Below, one piece after another: positions 22,946-35,000 of a DNA stretch of 64,000 bases. The position numbers were made by a program, and so were the translations under genes. The stretch's first letter is position 1; each line of letters starts with the position of its first letter. The DNA lies in assembly GCA_014871385.1 (NCBI GenBank), contig CM026426.1, positions 24,021,437 to 24,085,436 of the forward strand, written 5' to 3'. The stretch comes from Ceratodon purpureus. Taxonomy: Eukaryota; Streptophyta; Bryopsida; Pseudoditrichales; Ditrichaceae. The notes beneath the pieces are model-generated. The model had not been told where the DNA came from. It searched no databases and was given only the letters and a program-made list of their open reading frames with translations.

Positions 22946-25900
22946 ATTTTATAGGATCATTAAATTTATCGTACAGGGAATAAAATTAATTTGAAAATTG
23001 CTTGAACCTATTTGAATTTCGAGAGTAAGGTTCGTATAGAAATGCACATTGTTAAAGACGTACATAACTCGATGTACTAGTGGATGCATTTTTTCTCAAA
23101 TTCAGTATTTAATATGATATGGGAATTCAAATTATTACATGTGAGATAATGAATGATTCTTGAGATAGGGAGGTAGATATATATTTTTAAATCTACAAAT
23201 AAAAATTTATGTAAAAATTTAGTTGGATATAATTATCATGTATCTATATTCATGACATATGTTTATTAAGTTCTTTATGTATTTCAAAGAGTATTCGTTT
23301 TGCCATGAATGGTGTAAGTTTATTTATTTTTTGTTTTTTAGAATATTAATATGTTAATATACACATATCTAATCTAAATTTGATTCAGATTAGATACAAA
23401 GAGAAATATCCCTTGAAATTTTGAAATTGGTGAAGTTTTGCTATGATTAGTAATATACGTTGTTTATATATTTTGGGCACTTGTTTTTCCTTACGTTATT
23501 TTATTCTAGGTGTTTGACATCCTTTTTGGAGTGGACTAGGTAGAACATGCGGAAAATTGATTCCGAGCCAAAAAAATAATTATGAAAATAAGGAAAATTG
23601 TCACGTACAAGCATGTACATAGATACTGCAGTTTAAAATTTTAATTTTCATTATAGATTAATAATTTTAGTTATATCAGAATGACTGAATGGTAATATTA
23701 ATATTTGTAAGAATTGCGAGTTAAATATTCCTGTCACTTTTTTATTTTTTTTATTTGTATTAACCTGATTCATCATTTGGATAGTGAGAAAGTGAATATA
23801 ACTTTTTTTTAGAAAGTTACTTTAAAGATAGATAGTGCGGTTCAGGCTCTATATTGTTAACCCTATATGGTTTGGTAAACCTGCTCTTTCTTACCTTAAG
23901 TAGAATTCACCATGATGGCTCCAATAACTCTCATGGGATTGGAGAACCATGTCCCTCAATGTGTAGTGTGAATGGGGAGCACGGTTGCCAACCCAATGTG
24001 AGTTCCAATGAAAACTACCAAGATAGGGAATTTTTTATTTTTTTTATTTGGATGAAAAGTATTGGGAATTTTTTACAATGCTTCAAATCATGCTTGCATT
24101 ATGTGAAGTTGGTATTGCATTTTGATTGTATTTATTTTGGTGTGCATTTTGTCTGTGATACTTTGGTCTGCATTATGTATGTGTTTTTTTAAAATGAGAT
24201 GAAAATTGGAATGATATAAATTCTTGAATTTTCATTATTTTAAGACCTTAGAACTAATACGAATCTTAGTTTCGGATGTACGTTATCAAATAATTGTATT
24301 GTTTTCAAGACTTCGTATTAATTAATCTCGAATGGTGTAGTTTTATTTTTATTTTTGATATTTAAAATTTTTGAATGTTCGTGGTAGTTAGCATATGTGT
24401 AGAGATTTGGATTCCTATAAATTTATGAATCTACATTAGTTTTTGACTTTTGAACTTCTATGAATCAAAGATAGAGAAGTATGTTTTTAATGTTTTTATT
24501 ATTTTTTAGCCTCTCCATTACTAAATATATAGTAAACCATGAAAATATTAGAATACAAAATATACAAATATGAAAGCATCAAATGAAAGAATTCTTTAAT
24601 TTAAATCTATTATTTTTAATCATCTACTTCGTACATGTACATGAATATAATTGAATATTCTTTTAAAATTTGTATATAGTATAATATACTTTGTTAATAT
24701 CGTTCGGTTATTATTTGAATATATAATTGTAAATAATTATATTAGTAACGTAGTTTACTATAATATAATTTTATATTATAGAAAAATCATAATACTAATT
24801 TGTATTTTAAGAACATAACGATAATGTTTGCTTAAATATGATTCCATATTAGAGTATAGTAAATTCAATGTCATTGCTAATAGTATATTCATATTTGATG
24901 CCATAGTTTTATTACTAATAGTGTAATCATATATGGTGCTATATTAACTTCATATTAATCATCTTTTCCGGAATATTATGTCTATCAAATACGTAGAGGT
25001 TCCATATTCAATTAAGAGTAAATATTTAACATATATAAATTAACCAAATTTCAATTTAAATAATTTTCTTAAGCCTTTCAGTAATACATGAATATTAGTT
25101 GGGGTACAACATTGATTGATTTGTTTAAGTTTAAGATATTTCACATGCCAGTTGAACTAATTGTTATTTATTAGGATAAAATAATGTGATTGGATTTTAG
25201 AATTGAATAATGAGATTGTATGCTTGCATAAGCATCTAGAGCCTTACTCGATATCATATATTAATACAACAATCATTATGATCATTGATTTACGACTAAT
25301 AATTTGCTATAATAAATGAATTGAATTCTATGATTTAATACTATTATTTTTAACAATGTACTTCGTATGTATACTTGAATATACTTGAATATAATTTTAA
25401 ATTTGTATATACTTAAATATAGTTTATTATTCTTGAACTATTATTAATTGAATGTAAAATTGTAAATGAATATATTAGTACCTTAGTATACTATAATATA
25501 TTATTATATTATACATAAATTATGATAGTAACACGTATTTTAAGAAAATGATGATAACATTTACGTAAATATGTTTCCAATTAGAGTATTGTAAATTTAT
25601 TTTCATTGCTGATAGTGTATTCATATTTGATGCTTTTGTTATATAATTACAAATTATTATTTAGACTCTAATCTTGTGTATTCAAATTAAATTTGTCTTC
25701 GAACAAATATTAACTTCATATATCTGAAAGGATTATTGTGTTAATGAAATTTGTAGACGTCTCATATTCAATTAATATTAAAAAATTTAAAATATATACA
25801 TGAACCAAATATTCTACTTTCTTATTAGAAAGTAATAAATTTGTACAAATGTTTGCTTCTCATGAATATTAAATAAAAGTAGAATATTTGTTTCTTATGA

Positions 25901-26104
25901 ATATATAATAAAATTACAATTTTTTTACTTTCAAATTAGGAGTGAATTTGTACGAAATTATTTGCTTCTCATGGATATTTAATAAAAGTAGAATATTTGC
26001 TACTTATGAATACTTAATAAAAGTAAAAATGTATTACTTTCTAATAAGAAAATTTATTTAGCCTTTTCTATAAATCATTAGTTCTAGTAGTTTAATTTAC
26101 TAGC
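22946..26104. other. AT-rich non-coding region with a diverged tandem duplication
   Basis: No supported gene. Blocks at about 24605-24905 and 25335-25635 align over ~300 bp (shared TACTTCGTA, TATACTATAATATA, GTATTTTAAGAA and TCATATTTGATGC in order), giving a period near 730 bp. From 25830 to 26060 a short unit around TTTGCTTCTCATG-ATATT repeats, bounded by inverted CTTATTAGAAAGTAAT at 25840 and 26031. Confidence 0.5.
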
Positions 26105-26297
26105 TAGAAAAAAAAGTTCAATTTCTATACGCGGAGATAGGTCCTTGGATCTCGCGGTGACGGGGGTCCATCTCCTGGCGGCGCGGTCACTTGGCCCCGC
26201 GAGGGCAAGGAATAGCCCCCCGCACTCCTTGTCTACGCAAGTGTTTTTTTTTCAATTTGTGTGTCTATGGTGTTTTTGCGCTTGTTTTGGTGGTGGC
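26105..26297. other. Left flank of hAT B (probable leader of the gene that resumes at 60381)
   Basis: GC-richer than the preceding DNA. It ends with GTGGTGGC, the target duplication shared with 60381-60388. Before the hAT arrived it was continuous with the leader at 60381-61575. Confidence 0.45.
26290..26297. repeat. 8-bp target duplication of hAT B, left copy
   Basis: GTGGTGGC, identical to 60381-60388, lying directly outside the element ends. Confidence 0.92.
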
Positions 26298-26631
26298 CAA
26301 GGTTGTCACGGACGTCCGCCAGCGCCCAAGGACGTCTTGTGACTTAGAAAAAATAAATCACTCGAACAGGTTTCACCTCGGGGTGAAACCAGATCTTGAT
26401 CGCAATGGAGGGGTTGCGAGGGGAGGGAGCGGCCGTCGGCGCGGAGGGGGGGCCGTCCCCGGCGACGGCCCCTTGCCGTCGCCGTGGAGGGGGAGGCTTG
26501 CTGCGGCCGCGTGGTAGGGGGCCGTCGCCAGCGTTGGCCGTGACGGCCGATGATCCGATGGCCCTCCGCTTGACTTACGGCCGCGACGGCCATCCTCCCT
26601 TGATTTTTAGGGCGTACCCCCTGCCATTTCT

Positions 26632-26658
26632 TAGGAGGGGTATAAAAGACCCCTCCTA
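26632..26658 (+). promoter_or_regulatory. TATA box inside an inverted repeat (hAT transposase promoter)
   Basis: The arms TAGGAGGGG (26632-26640) and CCCCTCCTA (26650-26658) flank TATAAAAGA. It follows the left GGCCGTC array (26420-26550) and precedes the ATG at 26853 by about 200 bp. Copy A lacks this stretch. Confidence 0.7.
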
Positions 26659-26852
26659 GAAGTTGGCATTACACTTCTGAATTGTACCCCATGTGCTACT
26701 AGTTGCACTAACATACGTGTGTTTCTCTTGCATGGTGAACGGCGGCGTTCAGAAGTGTGTTGAATTGGAGCTTCTTCGGAGGCTCTAGTTCTCTTGAAGA
26801 CTTGTTACCCAAATTTTTTGAAGTTTTTCCGGGCCATCTATCAAGTGCAGCA

Positions 26853-29834
26853 ATGGCGTCTAGAAATGACTCACCATGGTATACCGAAGTTCATGTGATC
26901 GATGCGAAGAAGAAGAAGACTGAGATGGTTCACTGTATGCTATGCAAGAACACTTTTGCAAAAAGGATTGAGCGGATGCTCAGTAATTTGGGCTATGACA
27001 AAGTTGTAGGGGTACGGACTAGTGGTGTAGGTTGTTGCACTAATTTGTCACCCGCTATACAGTCCTTGTTCGGGAATTGCAGTGGCAAAGTCCCCAACGA
27101 CTCCAGAATATTCATGTCAGAGCAGAGTAGATCCCCTGTGACTCGTGGCAATATATCCCAGGAGTGAACACTTCCATGTTCATGGATGTGGACTCATGCG
27201 CTGGATCTACCATGGCAACTGCGAAGAATGAACCCATCTTGTTGGGTTAGGGTGTACCTTCCATTTTCACTCTTCCGGGAGAAGGTAGTGGACAATTTCC
27301 TCCATTGAAGGCAAAGAGGCAATCTACCCTTCAAGAGGGCTTTCACGAGACTTAGAGGCGAGAATGCGACAAAGCTTGGGCCACGTATTTTTACGAGAAT
27401 AGTATCCCGTTTAACGTGGCTCGGAGTGCCTCATTCAAGGACGCGGTGTTGAAGACGTCCAACATGAAGAGATCATACACACCTCCATCTTTCCACCATC
27501 TCCGAACAAATTTACTAACCCAAGCAAGGACTGATTTGGAGACTTCCTTGAATGATAGGATTTTTTCCACTGTTAGGAAGTACGGCGGAACTTTGGCCCT
27601 CGATGGATGGACTTCTGTAAGCAGTCGCCCTCTAATAAATGCAATGCTGGTCTCTCCCGCTGGTGAGCTATTCTTAGGAGCTGTTGACACGAGTGGGAAA
27701 GAGAAGGACGCCGTCTACGTAGGGATCGTCATTGAGAAGTTTATCCAACAAGTTGGAGACCAGAACATCATTCAAGTATGCTATGATAATGCTCCGGTAA
27801 TGCTTAATGCCGGAAAGATGGTCAAATCACTCTATCCATCCATATTGGTCCAAGGATGTGCTGCCCATGCGATGGGTCTTTTGCTGGAGGATTGGATAAG
27901 ATGAAGTGGGTCAAGGAGCTCCTAGATTGGGCTAAGAACTTGGTTAAGTTCATAAAGATAAGGCAAATGCCACTTTCACTATTTCGAAAGCACGAGGCAA
28001 AACTTAGCTTGCATGCCTGGCCAGACTAGGTTTGCATCGCACTACATTATGATTTCGTGTCTACTGAAGGTTCGAGGAGCATTGGAGCAGAGCGTTGTGG
28101 ATCTTGAGTGTAGAAACTACAAAACGAAGACCTTATCTGCCCGTGACAAAGCGAAGATCTCACGCGATGTCAAGAGGGTTGTCTTCGATGACGTTTTCTG
28201 GGAGCAATGTACAAACTTCAAGTGGATGACGAGTCCCATTGTATACGCCCTACAAGAGTTTGATGCAAAGGAATCGGCATTGGGTAAAGCGTACGTCGTT
28301 CTTCGCAACCTTGAGAAGCATGTTCGCTCCTTACGCCATGAGCCCTTCAAATTGGACTTGACAATGCTGATTTGTGCGAGGACTCATTTTATGAGCGTAA
28401 AGCCATGGTCACATCACCCTTACAGTGTGCTACTGCGCTTCTGAACCCTTATCTAATTGACGATGAGGACCTTCACAATGATACTGATGCTATGGCATCA
28501 ACGAAGGAGGTCTTATTGTCGATGGCTCCTCCTACATTGAAGGAAGTGGTCATTGAAGAGTTCTTCGCATTTCGTGAAGCTTATCCTCCGTTTCGTGATG
28601 TACGTGACTCCTCTAAGTCACAATTGCCGCCTTCTGGTTGGTGGGATATATACGGATCTGCTGGTAAATTCATTTCCCCAATCGCAAAGAGGATTTTAGC
28701 TCAGCCGTTGTCTTCTTCTTCATGCGAGCGGAATTGGAGTAGCTACTCCTTTGTCCACGACAGGAAGCGGAACCGTTTACTTCCAGAAAGGGCTAATGAC
28801 CTCGTGTTTGTGTATACGAATTCCAAGATGATTTCCCAGTCCAAGTTGAGTGGATTAGGGAGGTTCTATGGGGAGTTGGAGGGGAAGGAGGACCCGAAGG
28901 CCGTAGGGACCAAGGACGTTGACTACTCTAGTGAGTCTGATGTTGATGTACCCTTCAACGCTCTATCAATTGACCCCCCTATTGACAATCCAGTTACTGA
29001 CCTCGAGGTTTCACCAAAAGGGAAATTCCATTGTTCTCTTGCGCCGATGGAGCGTGTTTTCGAGTATGATGATGTCGAAGAAGAAGGTACCAACGAGGAG
29101 GATACAATTCCTTTTGCTTCTCTTCTGAATGGAGACAATTTACTAAACAGTGATAAGATTCTGCGGGGAGGATCATCTCATACTACACGGGCTTTGGTCG
29201 TACCAAAGAAAGAGGAAGACCCCACAGTCGATACTTTTAAGGTTGTTTCTCCAGACTTCAACTGCATAAAGGAGGAAATGGTTCCACCCTCTACAAAGGA
29301 AGAGGTGCCTGTACCCGTAACTAGTGCGTCTCGGACATTGTTTGGAACCGCAAAGACTAGGGTCCAAGTTGGTGGGTTCGAATCGTACGGGAGGTTGGTT
29401 GCCTTGTCTAAAAAAATGAAGGAAGATGCTAAGGGTGGTGAAGTAGCGGAGAAATGTAGGAAGAGATTGGCCCGAACCCGATAAGCCGACCCGGACATTC
29501 TCTCTACTAATGAAGGACTTCCAATTAGGCATCTCTTTGGGCCAAAGTTGGCTTTGGGAAAACCGGACATATTTCCCGAAAGCCCCGTGCTAGAACCATG
29601 CCCAAGCGGAAGGCAGAAGATAAGGCTCAGAAGGTGTTGGCTTTCAATCCTGGGAAGCCAAAAACTCCTTTGGATGTTGCGAATGGCCGAAAGAAATTCA
29701 TGAACTAATTTGACTCAAACAAGAAGACTAAGGGGAGGGTGAAGAAGGTACGCGAGAGCGATGGCGATGACGATGACGATTCTTCCGGCCCTAGTGGGGC
29801 CGAAGTGAAGGACGACAGCAATTATGTGGCATGA
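26853..29834 (+). pseudogene. hAT transposase, copy B (several breaks)
   Basis: The start is ATG 26853 (MASRNDSPWY) and the stop TGA at 29832. It has the same domains as copy A: BED-like C-x2-C finger, DUF659-type core (DGWTSVSS, YDNAPVMLNAG) and, intact here, the dimerisation region around 28700-28830 (CERNWSSYSFVHDRKRNR), then the long acidic/lysine-rich tail. Relative to copy A there are frame changes near 27160, 27895, 28010 and 28355, and stops near 27250, 27355 (CAG to TAG), 29482 and 29706. Unlike A it keeps its promoter. Where one copy is broken the other is usually open, so the ancestral protein can be inferred, but neither gene is functional. Confidence 0.88.
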
Positions 29835-30274
29835 TTGCGCATGTTAGTTAGAAGGAAGCATTTCCAGTACACCACCCTAGAATGTACCTCTTTTATGAAT
29901 GTCCATTTCTAGAAACCATGATCATAATTATATCTCATGTAAGCGGTCGTGCTTGCCTCTTCAGTATTGTCCTTATTTTACTTTGATGGTACTTCACGCA
30001 ATTTTTTTCTCGTAATGAATGTACAAAATCTACATATGAAGTACAATGCATTTAAGTATTAACAATTCTTTCAACACAAATGCAACTCAAAAACATAAAT
30101 GAAATCGTATTAAAACTAGAAGTAATTTTTGCAAGTACATTGAGAGGTTGAGTAAGGTCCATACATTCGGCTACGCAACCAATATATATACTGCTCCAAA
30201 TACGACTATCACCTGTATTATCACATTAAACGAAGTAATGCGGGTATGATGTCCAACGTATATACCCTACTCAA
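29835..30274. other. Convergent 3' spacer of hAT B
   Basis: Counterpart of 3507-3984. AT-rich, with no gene. Confidence 0.55.
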
Positions 30275-33200
30275 CGTTCACTATTTGCATTTGACCTCCG
30301 AGTAAAGCGTCGCTAGCTTGGTCGTGTAATCGTACCTTTCGATCGATATTCTTCCTCCACTACTACCTTTTCTCGGCGATTATCTTCCCGCCATTCAGGG
30401 TCATCTTCATAAGGGCCGTCCCGATTGCGCTTTTTGGAATTCTTCGCGTCCCACAACTCCTTTGCCTTCTCAATCTTGGCTACTGTTTCTTGCACAATCT
30501 TCTCAATACTAGCGCGTGACCAATGAGACGAATTACCTTCATCACGAAGTGACCTTCTCCAGTCGGAAACTATTTTCTGAAGAGCATCGTTAGACTTCTT
30601 AATGATCACCCAGTAGTCTAGGTCCGAATATTTGAAGGATTCTTCTGTAAAAGTGCGACGATGGCGAATAGCTTCTTCCAGTTCTGTCAATACAAGTGCC
30701 CTCTCGACCGGGGTTTTGTCGTACATCTTGTACTCATCAAGTTGCCCATACTCCCGCTCTACTTCTCTTCTCTTACCGTCGGCATCTACCACAACTTCCG
30801 GTTTTGGAAACCGGAAGGAGCGATTACCATGTACACTCCAATGTCCACCGAAGTTCCTACAAAAAAATTCTCGCTCCTTAGCATCCGGAATTTCACCTGC
30901 TCTCATCTCCACCTCATAGTCGTGTGTCATCCATGAAAGATCGTCCAATTCGGCATTGCCCGCCGAAGAGAGTTGGTGAGTCATTGTCTCCGGGTTCCAA
31001 GTAAGTGATTTGCCCCAATCAAAATAATTCACCTCTTTCTTAGGTAGTTGGTCTAGTGGTAAATTCCACCAATCAAACTCATGCCCAGGCGGCATCACGT
31101 GTTGTAGTCCCAGCATCTCGTAAAAACGTGAACTAATTGGGGAGCGACACATAACACACTGTTTGTTGTTTAAAGCAGCCTTCGCAATGCAGGTTATGTG
31201 GAACTTGTGATTACAATTTCCCATCTCAAAGGCCCCTTCCGGCCCAAAATATTGTTGACAGATGGGACACGTTTCCTTCGAATATTCCTCCGACGGTTTG
31301 CGGGTATGGATAACCACACGTTTCGATTCATCCAAATGAGATGATAGTACATCGTACGGCATCCACCCCTCCTCGACCTCTAGCGCCCAGTCAATGACCC
31401 CTTCTTTATTTTTTGAACTATGTAATGTGCGCTCCATCATTTCTCCTACATCGCGCCATATCGTGATTTTTGTAGCATCCTCGCCGCCCTTGGCTGCTGC
31501 CTCGTTATACTTCTGTAAAGATGATTGGATAGCTTCTTCGACATCCATGGAAGTAATTGCACATTTCATCATGTCCTGTTGTGCTTTAGAGACTATTGTC
31601 TCCTTATCTCGCAGTTTGTGGACCCAACTAAGCGAGGATAATGCCTTTGTGGAACATGGTGTATCGTCTACCATCTGTATTGTGGTCTTCAGCTTCTTGA
31701 GTACTGTACGGGCCTCGTCTCTTTGCCTTCTAGCCCCTAATCGGCCAAGGATGTTTTTGCTCAAAACTGCCACCAAACAGTCCCTTTTGAAAGCAAGCTG
31801 GATAGTGCAAAATTGAAACCAATTTTGGTATTTCCAACCGTAAGATCTTGTATCTTACTTCTATGTCTATGTGCATGTCAAATCTCACACTCTCATTCCT
31901 TACCATTTGAGAGATCATAACATTCAAAGTTGTAAAAAGAGGACAGCAGTATTTTACCCTGCAAAAAGAGGACAGCAGTATTTTGGGGTCCAAAAAAACT
32001 ATTTTTTAAAGTAGATTTGGATGGCGTTTCTTTAGATTCTTGTCTCTAGGTGAGTAACGTACATGTCCACAAAATCTCATACCCGTGCAAGGTGTAGAAC
32101 CTTGAGAAAATCATCAATTTCCACAAGGGGGTATGCTGAAATTCACATACAAAGGCCGTTTTTTTACAATAAAAATAGCACATGATAAATTCTTGGATTG
32201 AAAATCCAAACGGTGGAAACATGCTCTAGTGGCTCTTCTACATATGGGAATTTTTTTTTTTGGAAAAAAATAAAATCTCGATTTTTGGTGGAATTTCAAA
32301 GTTTCGTCTTTAGGCAGATTTGGGCAGTTTTGGGCAGTTTCGGGCAGTTTCGGGCAGAAATTGCTGCATTCACAGTGGCTGAGAGCCTGCTCGTGGAAGC
32401 GCGTTTTATGCTAAGAGGAGCATAACTTTTGCTCACTTCATCCAAAAAAAATAAAAAAAATATCCCCATAAACCTTTTGAAAAAACCTTTTTCCACAAAA
32501 AAATTTAAAAAAATTCAAGTAAATTTGAATTTTTAGGAACCTGCCCAAATTTCAAAAACGCCCATTCTAGGACTTTGGCCAATTAGGGGCTAGCCACCTC
32601 CAAATCCCGTAAAAGAATGTCTACTTCTTCTGAATCATCCATTGGCCCGTTTCCTCTGTCGTCATGTATTGGTGTTGCTTGGCTAGAGCCAATGTCGAAT
32701 GGAACTGGACCACATGTCCTTTTAGACTTTTGAGACGCCATCCCTTGTGTGGCCCCATCTCCACTTTTATTTGAGAATTTAGAAAGGCCGAGATCATCGA
32801 AATCCTCATCATCGCTTAGTACTTGAATGACACGATCCTTTTCTTCCACCTTCACCGCTTCCTTCTTCACCTTAGGCCTCACTTCTTCTATTTTTCTTTT
32901 CTCCTTATCTTTCAGGTGGTACTTCTCGCACTCTTCCAATTGTACACTCCAATTCTTCTTCACCTTATCCAACCTTTCTGTCAATTTCTGGATTGTCTGC
33001 GTTTCCTCCATTAAATCCTTACTCAGCGCCACGTTCTCTTCGCCTAATTGCACACGGTCTTCCAGAAGAGGCTTAATGGAAGATACCAAAGTCTCAAAGC
33101 CGAGGGCACCGTGTATCATGCCCGGAGTGATACTTCCAAATGCATGAGCCATGTTCAAAAGATTTGGTGCCATAGCGCCTAATACGGATGCCCCTTCTTT

Positions 33201-34302
33201 TAGGGTTTGTGCAATCTTCAAAACATTATGAATTTGTTGCACTTCCTCCGTGGTTTTTCCTGCATCGCCTCCCTCAGTGGTATTCTCTAAGCCTCCACGC
33301 CATTCATCTGAGCACACCTCTGTCCATTTGATGCTAAAATCTAGTAACTCCTTCAATGATTCGTTGATCGGCATCAACTTCATCATCTCCATAATGTCTG
33401 AAATGGAATGAACTGCATCCTTTGGACTATCCTCTTCGGTAGGCACTTGTACTATTGCCAAGGAACTTGGACCATCGTCCACTGAACGAGGGTCGGAGCA
33501 TCCAGCTGCCGCAACCTTAAGATGTGTCAAACAGTCATTGTCCACCTCAACTTCCACCTCATTAATGGCTACCTTGCCCTTTGTATCATTGGAAGATTTC
33601 ACCGTGATTCCCAAGTGTGCTCTAGGAATAACATGGACATTGGTTTCCGTGGCAGTAGTGAACATCGTTGCAATCACATTGGCAATGGCAACGGGCTTCC
33701 TTTCCTCTGGATGGTGTGAAATTTCGTTCTCTAAATTCCGGACTTCATACTTTGAGAAACTCTTCAGAGGTGGCCACTGCCCCTTTCGGAACTCCGCTAC
33801 GACCTTCTTCGCTTGCAAAGGATCGATCAGATATAAATCCGGAATATCTCTTACCATCCATCCAATTTACAGCGGCCTGTCTTTCGTAGTGGGGTACGTA
33901 CACCAACTAATCGACCGCTTCAATATTAGCTCGGCATATACCATACTCAAAATGGTATAATTGAAATGGCCTTTGGTAGGCTTACGTTGCCCAAACAGAG
34001 CAGTCCAGACCTCATATGCGCGATGCAAGAAATGGTCATCCATGCATGACTCGGGCTTGCAGCTAAAACTCCGTGTGTTCAAATCGTGTTGTTTTCGGGG
34101 CCATAACTTATCAATGTGATACATCTTCACATACGTCTTGCACTCCTTCTACGTCCAGTACATGCCCCCCACGGATTCTCAGCCTTCTTCCGCTAAGATG
34201 TTTTTGTTGTCTAGGATATCCCATGAAAAGTTGTGGCATGCTCCCTTTGGCCTGTTCCTCTTCCCGGTTCCTCCAATCTCATCATGTTGCGGATCCGCCA
34301 TA
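30275..34302 (-). pseudogene. RING-H2 cargo gene of hAT B (interrupted by an 856-bp element)
   Basis: The start is ATG 34302 (MADPQHDEIGGTGKR). The RING-H2 at about 31141-31270 has all eight ligands, C-P-I-C to C-V-M-C. The gene is split by the element at 31734-32589. Stops occur near 34190, 34155 and 33868 in the N-terminal part, and a CAG-to-TAG change near 30315 shortens the C-terminus compared with copy A. The block around the RING (31087-31560) is nearly identical to copy A (about six differences in ~470 bp by eye), while flanking parts differ far more. Promoter remnant near 34552-34565. Confidence 0.75.
31734..32589. mobile_element. 856-bp non-autonomous TIR element, target duplication CTAG
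   Basis: Ends CCCCTAATCGGCCAAG and complement of CCCCTAATTGGCCAAAG form the terminal inverted repeats. The 4-bp CTAG is present on both sides (31730-31733 and 32590-32593) but once in copy A (near 5450), which shows the empty site. It has no coding capacity. Internal repeats are TGCAAAAAGAGGACAGCAG twice (31939 and 31963 region) and four GGGCAGTTT units near 32323-32358. A 4-bp duplication would fit Ginger-, Sola1- or Academ-like families; the family is undecided. Confidence 0.85.
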
Positions 34303-34400
34303 GTAACCTCGTTTTAAACAAAAACGTAATGGTTTGGTTTAAAGAAAACAAGGAGTTGATAATTGACGGTTTACAAAGTAAACGAATACAAAAAACTCAA

Positions 34401-34422
34401 CCCCCCCCCCCCCCCCCCCCCA
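34401..34422. repeat. Poly-C (22) in the RING gene leader, copy B
   Basis: Counterpart of the 12-C run in copy A. Confidence 0.8.
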
Positions 34423-34544
34423 ACAATAAAAATGGACCCCCATCTCCTCACCCCGTAGGCCCAACAAGCTTCCAAGTAAATTGGGAAACTGTAGCAAGCA
34501 CAGGGGAACTATTGAGGAGAATGAAGTGAGGAAGAGGTAGACGG

Positions 34545-35000
34545 CAGTCGCCATATATGGCAACGACCCCCAACCCTACGGCCGTCCCCTCAAGCCTACG
34601 GCCGTCGGCCCCCGACCCTACGGCCGCGACCAATGGCCGTCGTCCCGAACCTGACGACGGCCGTTGGGGGCCGTCGGGTCGGGGGACATGGAGACGGCCG
34701 CGGAGGTCCGTGCCTCCGCGGTCGTCCAATCGGGCCCTCTCCTTGCTGACGGTCGTCGCCCAGGGGACGGTTGTGGAGACCGCCCCCCATGGGACGGCTA
34801 GCGGTCGTCCGATCGTGGCCGTCTCCACGGCCGTCGTCGTTTGATGGCGCCCTTCGCGCGGAGACGGCCCCGTCGGCGACGTCCACGATCACGGCCGTTG
34901 GCGAGGGGTCGTCTCCGCGGAGTGCCCCTCGTGGAGACAGCCCACGGCCGCGACCTTGCTCCCACCGCGTGGACGGCCGCGGGAACAAGGCCATCCCGGC
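34545..35000. repeat. RING promoter remnant and GGCCGTC array, copy B
   Basis: The TATA palindrome is partly eroded (GTCGCCATATATGGCAAC), followed by about 440 bp of ACGGCCGTC-type repeats, matching 7368-7915 of copy A. Confidence 0.65.

Noticed and set aside
23854-24192. 112-residue ORF in AT-rich DNA
   Set aside because: Composition follows the AT-rich background, and it has no domain, promoter or second copy.
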